DNA from: Chloroflexota bacterium
Lineage (GTDB): Bacteria > Chloroflexota > Anaerolineae > Anaerolineales > Anaerolineaceae
NCBI GenBank assembly: GCA_023406965.1
Contig: JAEXTI010000258.1
Location: 1 to 10,473 of the forward strand
Direction of reading: 5' to 3'
Length of the DNA: 10,473 bases
In this document: piece after piece, positions 1-5,849 of the stretch
Layout of the letters: each line of letters begins with the position of its first letter
Position numbering within the stretch: the stretch's first letter is position 1
Program-made: the position numbers and the translations under genes
Notes under the pieces: generated by a model
What the model was told of the DNA's origin: nothing
The model's database searches: none
The model's input: only the letters and a program-made list of their open reading frames with translations

Positions 1-7
1 ACTTCAT
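1..7 (-). CDS. Possible start of the next operon gene, cut by the left edge
   Basis: On the minus strand an ATG (7-5) follows the stop of the hpt gene by 10 nt. A GAGGG Shine-Dalgarno-like stretch at 19-15 lies 7 nt upstream of it and overlaps the hpt stop. This matches the spacing of the other genes in the operon, so the operon probably continues. Only two codons (Met-Lys) are inside the window, so the product cannot be named. In many bacteria hpt sits beside tilS or ftsH, but nothing here tests that. Confidence 0.4.
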
Positions 8-17
8 GCTGCGGCCC

Positions 18-590
18 TCAATCCTTCCCCCCGCCGGTCAGCTTTTGGTACTTCTCCAAATCTACCACGCCCACAAACGGCAGGCCGCGATAAAAATCAT
101 CAATGTCCAGGCCGTAACCAAAGACGAACTTGTTCGGGATGCGGAACCCAACATACTCCACCGGGATGTCCACCTCGCGGCGTTCGAATTTATCCAGCAA
201 CGTGCAAACACGCAGGCTGCGCGGCTTGCGCACCGCCAGCAAGTCCAACACCGAAGCCAGGGTCAAGCCGCTGTCAATGATATCTTCCACCAGCAGCACG
301 TCCCAATCGGTGATATCGATGTTCAAATCCAGAGTGATGCGCACCTGCCCGGTCGACTCGCGCCCCCCAACCCCATACGAGGAAACCGCCATAAATTCGA
401 TGGCGTGCGGAATATCGATCGAGCGCATCAAGTCGGTGAGAAACATCACCCCGCCGCGCAGAATGCACACCAGCAGAAGGTTTCTCCCCTGGTAATCCTG
501 CGAAATTTGCTGCCCCAGCTCACGGATGCGGCCCCGCAAGGTCGGCTCGTCAATCAACACCTCGCCCAGGAAATCGCGGTAATCCCACAT
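18..590 (-). CDS. hpt: Hypoxanthine (guanine) phosphoribosyltransferase
   Basis: Cytosolic purine-salvage enzyme that joins hypoxanthine or guanine to PRPP, giving IMP or GMP and pyrophosphate. The 190-residue product has the usual length of bacterial HPRTs. Seen in the sequence: an ILRGG loop (43-47) for pyrophosphate, a flexible-loop SSYG (70-73), the PRPP-binding motif LLVEDIIDSGLT (99-110) with the acidic pair Glu102/Asp103 and the presumed catalytic Asp106, a purine-contacting DK (133-134), and the C-terminal VGFRIPNKFVFGYGLD region (147-162) followed by YRGLP. I chose the ATG at 590 because AAGGAGG (602-596) sits 5 nt upstream; a GTG at 605 in the same frame would place that Shine-Dalgarno inside the coding sequence. 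It follows tdk by 11 nt as the last complete gene of the minus-strand operon. Nothing looks damaged. Confidence 0.96.
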   Translation of the reverse strand: MWDYRDFLGEVLIDEPTLRGRIRELGQQISQDYQGRNLLLVCILRGGVMFLTDLMRSIDIPHAIEFMAVSSYGVGGRESTGQVRITLDLNIDITDWDVLLVEDIIDSGLTLASVLDLLAVRKPRSLRVCTLLDKFERREVDIPVEYVGFRIPNKFVFGYGLDIDDFYRGLPFVGVVDLEKYQKLTGGGKD

Positions 591-595
591 GCTCC

Positions 596-602
596 CCTCC
601 TT
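596..602 (-). promoter_or_regulatory. Shine-Dalgarno of hpt, overlapping the tdk stop codon
   Basis: Minus-strand AAGGAGG, 5 nt before the ATG at 590. Its first A is the last base of the tdk stop codon (TGA, 604-602). Ribosomes finishing tdk therefore release on the hpt ribosome binding site, which suggests translational coupling (inference). This site decides the hpt start in favour of 590 over the GTG at 605. Confidence 0.85.
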
Positions 603-1174
603 CACTCTCGCGGCACTTCGTGATGCTGGCGGCAGCGCGCCTCGTACATTTCTGATGCGCCCACAATGACCACAGGGTCGCCGTAGCGGGCGGGTTTCCC
701 GTTCACCAGGCGCTGAGTGCGGCTGGCACTGTCACCGCATACCATGCAAATGGCTTGCAGTTTGTCCACCCGTTCCGCAATCGCCATGAACACCGGCATC
801 ACCCCAAAGGGTTCACCGCGGAAATCTGTGTCCAGGCCAGCTACGATCACCCGAATGCCCCGTTCAGCCAGTTTACCCGCCACCTCCACAATGCCCTCAT
901 CAAAAAACTGCGCTTCATCAATCCCCACCACCGATGTGTCGCTGTTCAGATTGGCGAAGACTTCGCTCGATGACTGAATCGGCTGAGCTTCAAACTCGTT
1001 CCCGGCATGGGAAGTCACTTTTTCCACACTGTAGCGATTGTCAATAACGGGCTTGAAGACTTGCACCTTTTGCCGGGCAATTCTGGCCCGCCGCAGGCGG
1101 CGAATGAGTTCGTCGGTCTTGCCGCTGAACATCGAACCGGTGACAACTTCAATGGAACCTGTGGTGTGCTTCAC
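602..1174 (-). CDS. tdk: Thymidine kinase, type II (TK1-like)
   Basis: Phosphorylates thymidine (and usually deoxyuridine) with ATP to dTMP in the salvage of pyrimidine deoxynucleosides. The 190-residue protein shows the full type II layout: Walker A GSMFSGKT (13-20), the IDEAQFF segment (85-91) with Glu87 in the place of the catalytic glutamate, [13 protein letters not shown] (112-124) typical of the family, and a structural zinc site formed by C143-x2-C146 and C181-x2-H184, His being a common fourth ligand in bacterial members. The flexible lasso that covers the thymidine site lies between the two zinc-ligand pairs. The start is GTG at 1174, with GAGAGGGA just upstream on the minus strand; an 18-nt gap separates it from the preceding isomerase gene. 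It ends in a TGA that overlaps the hpt ribosome binding site. Together with hpt it forms a nucleoside/base salvage pair. Confidence 0.97.
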   Translation of the reverse strand: MKHTTGSIEVVTGSMFSGKTDELIRRLRRARIARQKVQVFKPVIDNRYSVEKVTSHAGNEFEAQPIQSSSEVFANLNSDTSVVGIDEAQFFDEGIVEVAGKLAERGIRVIVAGLDTDFRGEPFGVMPVFMAIAERVDKLQAICMVCGDSASRTQRLVNGKPARYGDPVVIVGASEMYEARCRQHHEVPRE

Positions 1175-1192
1175 AATTTTTCCCTCTCTAAG

Positions 1193-2251
1193 TCAGGCTT
1201 CGGATAATGTGGTTTTCAAATATTCCAGCGCAGGCACCGGGGTCGGATCGACGCCGTATGCCATAGCCAAATAATACGCCGTATAGTCCCCAAAAAGCAA
1301 GGCCGTCCACTGCTGGGCGAACGGATGATCTCCTCGCGCCGTGAATTTGTCGGTGTTAATCCCCTGCTCCATGAAAATCTCCCGAGTCAGATCCAGGCGC
1401 AGGCGGTTACGTGGATGGTTCCCCGCAGCGCGCAAGAAGACGACCGCCAGCCGGGTCAGGCCGGCTTCGGGGTTTTCCAATCCTGCCAGCAAGTTATGGT
1501 CGGCCTCGGGCAGTTCTTCGCTTTGCGCCCAGGCTTTGGCCATTTCATTGATTTGCCCCTTCCAACGCCTGGCCACGGGTGACAGAATGTCGGCTCCAAA
1601 CACAACTACATTCCGCCCCACCAACTGCCCGGCCATTCGCTTGGCCGGGTTCAAGGCCACGGGCACGCCTGCCATCCATTGTGATTGGGAGTCCCGCAGG
1701 TCGTGTAGGGCATCATGCACCATTTTGCTAGGATCGTTAACCAATCCTAAACGGAACAGGGCGCTGTGAATCAAGCCATAAGAAAAGCCCACCGCTGAGC
1801 GCGGGGCATGCCCGTGCGCAAACTGCCACACCGTCGCTCCAGCCTGTTCAGCCGCCAACGCCAGCGTCCCACCGGTGGTAATGGCCAAAATGCGACAGCC
1901 GCTGCTCGAAGCAGCTTCCAGGCAAGCCAGGGTCTCCTCAGTGTTGCCCGAGTGAGAGCTGAGGATCACCAGCGTTTCGTTTCCACGCGCCCACCCCGGC
2001 AAATCATACCCCCGGCCAACCACCAGAGGAACCAGACATGCAGGTGAAAGGCACGCCGCTGCCAGGTCGGCCCCGATGGCAGAGCCACCCACCCCGGCCA
2101 GATACACGGCCTTCAAGCCCGGCATCTGCGGCAATTCCAGACGCTCCCCCAACTGGTAAGCTCGTTCCAACTGGTTGGGCAGACCGTCAATTTGCGCGAT
2201 CATGCGTTCAGGGTCCAGGTCGCGGAAAGCAGCCGCATCATCCAGGTTCAT
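1193..2251 (-). CDS. Bifunctional phosphoglucose/phosphomannose isomerase (SIS family)
   Basis: Interconverts fructose-6-phosphate with glucose-6-phosphate and with mannose-6-phosphate, linking glycolysis to mannose-derived cell-surface sugars. The 352-residue product carries two SIS folds. Seen: GVGGSAIG (53-60) and SSHSGNTEET (98-107) for sugar-phosphate binding, PRSAVGFSYG (150-159), and in the second half KGQINEMAKAW (231-241) followed by EADHN (249-253). In the archaeal crystal-structure member the catalytic Glu and His are 16 residues apart; here Glu236 and His252 keep that spacing. The C-terminus (VDPTPVPALEYLK) is typical of the family. The ATG at 2251 is chosen because GAGG lies 5 nt upstream (GAGGCGGAA before the ATG); the open frame continues to 2392 but that part is the overlap with rsmI. 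The gene overlaps the rsmI end by 14 nt, implying coupled translation. A pure glucose-6-phosphate isomerase is the main alternative. Confidence 0.92.
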   Translation of the reverse strand: MNLDDAAAFRDLDPERMIAQIDGLPNQLERAYQLGERLELPQMPGLKAVYLAGVGGSAIGADLAAACLSPACLVPLVVGRGYDLPGWARGNETLVILSSHSGNTEETLACLEAASSSGCRILAITTGGTLALAAEQAGATVWQFAHGHAPRSAVGFSYGLIHSALFRLGLVNDPSKMVHDALHDLRDSQSQWMAGVPVALNPAKRMAGQLVGRNVVVFGADILSPVARRWKGQINEMAKAWAQSEELPEADHNLLAGLENPEAGLTRLAVVFLRAAGNHPRNRLRLDLTREIFMEQGINTDKFTARGDHPFAQQWTALLFGDYTAYYLAMAYGVDPTPVPALEYLKTTLSEA

Positions 2252-3083
2252 TTCCGCCTCGTTTGAGCCCCAAAATCCGCTGGTATACCACCTTCTTCTT
2301 CCACCCTGCCAGGGCAGCCACTCGCTCGGCCAGGTCGCCGGTGGCCTCGCCTGCCGCCAGGCCTGACCGCAAAGCCAAGTCCAGCCGTTCATCGTTCCAG
2401 GTCTCGTCTGTGAGGGCCGCTCCTCCCACCACCAGGGTGAATTCTCCTCGCGGCTCCACCTGCGCGAAATGAGCCCGCGCGCTCGAAACGGTTCCGCGCA
2501 GCATCTCCTCGTGCACCTTGGTCAGTTCCCGCGCCGCCACCAACGGGCGGTCGCCCAGCACTGCTTCGATATCTGCCAGCGCTTCTATCAGGCGGTGGGG
2601 CGTCTCCAGAAAAATCAACGTATAGGGATATTGCGCCGCTTCTGCTAGGCGCGCCCGGCGTTCAACACTGCGCCGCGGAAGGTAGCCCAGGTAAACAAAG
2701 GCGTCTGTCGGCAACCCTGAAGCCACCAGCGCTGCCAGCGGAGCCGAAGGCCCTGGAATGGGACTGACCTCAAAACCCGCCTGCAGCGCCGCTCGCACCA
2801 GTTCATAGCCGGGATCATTCAGCCCAGGCGTGCCTGCGTCTGAAACCAATGCCACATCGCCTTCGGCCAACGCGCCCAGCACCTCGTCCAGGCGGCCAAT
2901 CTTGTTGTGTTCGTGATAGCTAATCAGGCGAGGCGGGTGAATCTCGTAACGCTCCAGCAATTTATGGGTCTGGCGTGTATCCTCGGCAGCCACCATACCG
3001 GCTTCGCGCAGCACGCGCACCGCTCGCAGGCTGATATCCTCCAGGTTGCCGATGGGCGTAGCGACAAGGTACAGGGTGCCCAC
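2238..3083 (-). CDS. rsmI: 16S rRNA (cytidine-1402-2'-O)-methyltransferase RsmI
   Basis: SAM-dependent enzyme that 2'-O-methylates C1402 in the decoding centre of 16S rRNA, tuning start-codon choice and fidelity. The 281-residue protein has the tetrapyrrole-methylase fold with the RsmI hallmarks: VATPIGNLEDIS (7-18), AEDTR (33-37), the SDAGTPGLNDPG loop (81-92; the family more often reads LISDPG, so GLND is a mild variant), IPGPSA (109-114), an ETPHR segment (160-164) where ESPHR is commoner, and ARELTKVHEE (184-193). A C-terminal tail after about residue 230 ends with KKKVVYQRIL, as in many full-length members. The start is GTG at 3083 with GGCGGAG upstream overlapping the end of the lipoprotein gene, 5 nt after that gene's stop. 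It lies between the lipoprotein and the isomerase in the same operon. Confidence 0.97.
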   Translation of the reverse strand: MGTLYLVATPIGNLEDISLRAVRVLREAGMVAAEDTRQTHKLLERYEIHPPRLISYHEHNKIGRLDEVLGALAEGDVALVSDAGTPGLNDPGYELVRAALQAGFEVSPIPGPSAPLAALVASGLPTDAFVYLGYLPRRSVERRARLAEAAQYPYTLIFLETPHRLIEALADIEAVLGDRPLVAARELTKVHEEMLRGTVSSARAHFAQVEPRGEFTLVVGGAALTDETWNDERLDLALRSGLAAGEATGDLAERVAALAGWKKKVVYQRILGLKRGGNEPG

Positions 3084-3088
3084 GCAAT

Positions 3089-4156
3089 TTACTCCGCCCA
3101 GGTTACAAAATTCATATCTACCTCGCTGCCCACGGCGTCAATCCGCGTCAATTGAACGTACGCCGTCAGCCCCAGGTTGGTGCGTATGCACAGATAACGG
3201 CCCACCAACCCTGTTCCTAATTGCATTGTTCCGGTGCTTGTCTGGGCCGCCTGGCAAGCGCTAAAACTCGGGGGAGTCGTGCCGAAATCTACCATCTCCG
3301 CGCCGTTGACCGGCTCAAGCGTCAGGTTGCCATCCTGGAGCCACAAGGATAAGTCGTCTTCATACTCGGTATCGGTTAAAGCACTTTCCAGGTCAAACGC
3401 CTGAGGGGCCATCAACGTGACAAAGCCATCGTTGATGACCTCCACGGTCTCGGTCGGGGCGGCCTGGGTCGTAGCGGTCGGCGTTGGCGTGACCGTCGCT
3501 GCCGCAAGCACCTGGATTCTTACCCAGAAGGGAGCGCTTCCGCCCGGACCAATGCCAAACAGGCTGCCGGTTGGATTGCGCAGCTTCCAATTACTTTGAT
3601 ACACGCCACCCTGCCCGGGCGCGGTCATATCTACCGAAAGCTCAACCGTTTCTCCTGGCTGCACCTCAGTCCGCAAGAATTCCTCCCGCCGGCTGCCCAG
3701 AGTATCCCCAGAAAACCATACCAACGCATACTCCCGCGTCCAGGCGCAACTGCCCGCATTGACCAGCCGCCATGTCTTGGTAAACTGCTGCCCCGGCTGC
3801 ATGGTCGTGTCATCGGGGATGGTCACATCGATAGGGATGCCTGCCTGTGCCATGTTGCAAAGCGTTTCAGGCGTCCCACTGGTGTCAGGCGCCGGCGTAG
3901 TGCTGACGCCGGTAGGAGTCACCGTGTTTGAGTTGGATGGTTGGGGCGTTGCTGTCTCCAGCGTGGGTATTGGTGAAGCTGTGCTTTGCGGCGTGATGTT
4001 CGTCTGTGCTGTTTCACTGAGCATCACCGCCACGGTCTGGTAAGCAGCCAGCGAGGGCGTGCCGGCAGCAGTCGCCGGAGGTTGCGCAGGCATGCCACAA
4101 CCCGTCAGCAGTCCAGCCAGTATAAGAAGCGGAACAAACAATCTCGTGAATGACAT
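3089..4156 (-). CDS. Secreted lipoprotein with NBR1-type Ig-like domain
   Basis: No specific function is known to me. The 355-residue protein begins with a lipoprotein signal: short basic N-terminus, hydrophobic 7-17, and lipobox LLTGC with Cys20 as the lipidated residue. A Thr/Pro/Ser-rich linker (about 50-98) should act as a stalk across the envelope. Residues about 100-216 resemble the Ig-like domain of Next-to-BRCA1 (N_BRCA1_IG), with the diagnostic run PGQQFTKTWRLVNAGSCAW (121-139), WFSGD, VQPGETVELSVDMTAP and a YQSNWKLRNPTGSLFG segment; a Cys100-Cys137 disulfide is possible. A second short Thr/Pro linker (221-236) leads to a C-terminal domain (245-355) with CIRTNLGLTAYVQL, of a type seen in other Chloroflexota surface proteins. 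Such domains are thought to bind proteins or carbohydrate, but here that is inference. It is the first gene of the minus-strand operon, and no good Shine-Dalgarno precedes the ATG. Confidence 0.85.
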   Translation of the reverse strand: MSFTRLFVPLLILAGLLTGCGMPAQPPATAAGTPSLAAYQTVAVMLSETAQTNITPQSTASPIPTLETATPQPSNSNTVTPTGVSTTPAPDTSGTPETLCNMAQAGIPIDVTIPDDTTMQPGQQFTKTWRLVNAGSCAWTREYALVWFSGDTLGSRREEFLRTEVQPGETVELSVDMTAPGQGGVYQSNWKLRNPTGSLFGIGPGGSAPFWVRIQVLAAATVTPTPTATTQAAPTETVEVINDGFVTLMAPQAFDLESALTDTEYEDDLSLWLQDGNLTLEPVNGAEMVDFGTTPPSFSACQAAQTSTGTMQLGTGLVGRYLCIRTNLGLTAYVQLTRIDAVGSEVDMNFVTWAE

Positions 4157-4173
4157 GAGGTTTACTTCATATC

Positions 4174-4182
4174 ATTCTACCA
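4174..4182 (-). promoter_or_regulatory. Extended -10 promoter for the minus-strand operon
   Basis: The minus strand reads TGGTAGAAT here, i.e. the extended -10 form TGn plus TAGAAT (5 of 6 to TATAAT). There is only a poor -35 (GTGCAA, 3 of 6, 16 nt upstream), as is usual when an extended -10 is present. Transcription would begin near 4167, leaving a leader of about 11 nt before the lipoprotein ATG at 4156 with no clear Shine-Dalgarno. It is the only good candidate found upstream of the operon. Confidence 0.5.
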
Positions 4183-4318
4183 AAAAAGAACCCCCTTGCA
4201 CGCCGACCTTTTGAGGCTCTTTGGGAGTTGCTGTGGTAGGTATCGCATTCAGAGGCATATGAGTGGCTTCTGCGGCTGATTCCCCTCAATGTCAGACCCA
4301 GATCATCAGCTGTTTGCC
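4183..4318. other. Divergent intergenic spacer without recognised elements
   Basis: This spacer separates the minus-strand operon promoter from the PadR-side operator region. I see no plausible small gene, tRNA or stable hairpin in it. It would contain any upstream regulatory sites for the minus-strand operon. Confidence 0.5.
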
Positions 4319-4339
4319 TTGATGTTTCCTTGACATCAA
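4319..4339. promoter_or_regulatory. Inverted repeat TTGATGT-N7-ACATCAA, candidate PadR operator
   Basis: A perfect 7-bp inverted repeat, TTGATGT (4319-4325) and ACATCAA (4333-4339), lies just upstream of the padR-like gene's -35 box at 4344. Its inner half-sites ATGT and ACAT, 7 nt apart, resemble the ATGT-N8-ACAT pattern reported for PadR/LmrR-type repressors, with a spacer one base shorter. Position and shape fit autoregulation, but binding is inferred. Confidence 0.45.
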
Positions 4340-4343
4340 CCTA

Positions 4344-4372
4344 TTGACAAAACTAGTAACTCGTTATATATT
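4344..4372 (+). promoter_or_regulatory. Sigma70-type promoter of the PadR/ABC operon
   Basis: A perfect -35 TTGACA (4344-4349) is followed after exactly 17 nt by TATATT (4367-4372; 5 of 6 to TATAAT). Transcription should start near 4379, giving a leader of about 31 nt before the ATG at 4410. This is the best promoter in the window and would drive padR-like, ATPase and permease genes together. Confidence 0.8.
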
Positions 4373-4393
4373 TATTTCTAAACTAGTATCTTG
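4350..4393 (+). repeat. Direct repeat AAACTAGTA(A/T)CT overlapping the promoter
   Basis: AAACTAGTAACT starts at 4350 and AAACTAGTATCT at 4380. The copies are exactly 30 bp apart, about three helical turns, so they face the same side of DNA. Each contains the palindrome ACTAGT. The first lies between the -35 and -10 boxes, the second at the predicted transcription start. The similarity continues weakly after the core (CTcGT / CTtGT). The arrangement suits a repressor blocking RNA polymerase; the PadR-like protein encoded next is the obvious candidate. Confidence 0.6.
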
Positions 4394-4409
4394 TGGAGTA
4401 TTTATTCCG

Positions 4410-4991
4410 ATGTCTGTCCGCCACGCCATTCTCGGCCTGTTAGCCCAAAAACCGCGCCACGGTTACGAACTCCGCAGCGCATTCGAGGCGTTGATCGGCG
4501 GCGAACAGAACTGGGAAGTCAAGCCCGCCCAAATCTACACCACCCTTTCGCGCCTGGAAGAAAGCGGGCTGGTGGCGGAAACAGCCGTTGAGCAAGACGG
4601 TGGGCCTGAAAAACGCATTTTTGACATCACCCCCGCCGGGCGCAATGAGCTCGGCGATTGGTTCAAGGGAGCGGTAGAGGAAGTCCATCAGCGGGACGAG
4701 TTCTATCTGAAGCTGATGCTCAGCATCAACGACAAGTTTGCCGACCCATACGCAGTTATTCACGTTCAGCGCTCCAGCTTGTTCCGCGACCTGCATCAAT
4801 TAACTACGCAGCGGCAAGCCCTCAACGCAAAAGAAGATCTGGCCCAAATTTTGTTGCTAGACAAAGCCGTGATGCACCTGGAAGCCGACTTGCGCTGGCT
4901 GGACATGGTGGAAGGCCGCCTGGATGAAATCCGCTCGCATCCCCCGCCGGAGCCCGAGGTGCGCCCGCGAGGGCGGCCCAAAAAAGCCTGA
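4410..4991 (+). CDS. PadR-family transcriptional regulator with AT-hook-like tail
   Basis: Winged-helix repressor, probably controlling its own operon and the transporter behind it. The 193-residue protein has the PadR N-terminal domain (about 1-80) with the family motifs AILGLLAQKPRHGYEL (6-21), the recognition region AQIYTTLSRLEESGLV (40-55), and the wing GPEKRIFDITPAGRNEL (65-81). The C-terminal part (about 92-175) is helical, like the PadR dimerisation domain. The last residues read RPRGRPKK (185-192), matching an AT-hook that would bind the minor groove of AT-rich DNA. The ATG at 4410 is preferred over the one at 4344 because 4344 overlaps the -35 box, GGAG lies at 4395-4398 (a rather long 11-nt spacing), and the family motif begins right after MSVRH. 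It is followed after 88 nt by the ATPase. PadR proteins next to ABC exporters commonly respond to a hydrophobic or antimicrobial ligand; no ligand can be read here. Confidence 0.94.
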   Translation: MSVRHAILGLLAQKPRHGYELRSAFEALIGGEQNWEVKPAQIYTTLSRLEESGLVAETAVEQDGGPEKRIFDITPAGRNELGDWFKGAVEEVHQRDEFYLKLMLSINDKFADPYAVIHVQRSSLFRDLHQLTTQRQALNAKEDLAQILLLDKAVMHLEADLRWLDMVEGRLDEIRSHPPPEPEVRPRGRPKKA

Positions 4992-5067
4992 TCCCCGGCA
5001 AAGCCAACCCAATTTCCGTTCAATCCAACCGGGAACGATCCCTGTTGTCCTTTTCGTTCATCTTATG

Positions 5068-5073
5068 AAGGAG
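5068..5073 (+). promoter_or_regulatory. Shine-Dalgarno of the ABC ATPase gene
   Basis: AAGGAG, 6 nt before the ATG at 5080. It fixes the start there, even though the frame is open back to 4924 across the end of the PadR gene. Confidence 0.85.
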
Positions 5074-5079
5074 TATCCA

Positions 5080-5802
<723 letters not shown>

Positions 5803-5813
5803 TTACTGGTGAA

Positions 5814-5839
5814 TTTTGCGGTCCTTCCGGACCGTAAAG
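5814..5839 (+). promoter_or_regulatory. Intercistronic hairpin that partly pairs the permease Shine-Dalgarno
   Basis: In the RNA, 5814-5824 (UUUUGCGGUCC) can pair with 5829-5839 (GGACCGUAAAG) around a UUCC tetraloop: 11 pairs, including two G-U, with a six-pair GC-rich core CGGUCC/GGACCG. The 3' arm contains the AAAG of the permease ribosome binding site AAAGGAG (5836-5842), leaving GAG free. There is no U-run after the stem, so it is not a terminator. It may lower permease translation relative to the ATPase or protect the upstream message. Confidence 0.6.
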
Positions 5840-5849
5840 GAGTCTGTCA

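Noticed and set aside
6..623. A 205-codon plus-strand frame across hpt
   Set aside because: It is antisense to a clear HPRT with all motifs, is rich in Gln/His/Arg without any domain, and has no ribosome binding site.
2252..2392. N-terminal extension of the isomerase to position 2392
   Set aside because: The extra 47 residues are rich in Trp/Arg, lie entirely in the rsmI coding region, and the family start matches the ATG at 2251, which has its own Shine-Dalgarno.
4344..4409. N-terminal extension of the PadR protein from an ATG-like start at 4344
   Set aside because: It would begin inside the -35 box of the promoter and adds 22 residues not found in the family; the start at 4410 has GGAG upstream and begins directly at the PadR domain.
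5027..5042. GGGAACGATCCC hairpin between PadR and ATPase genes
   Set aside because: It has only a 4-bp stem and no T run, too weak to count as a terminator or regulatory structure.
4924..5079. Extension of the ABC ATPase back to 4924
   Set aside because: It overlaps the end of the PadR gene in another frame, while AAGGAG at 5068 and the standard ATPase N-terminus point to the ATG at 5080.
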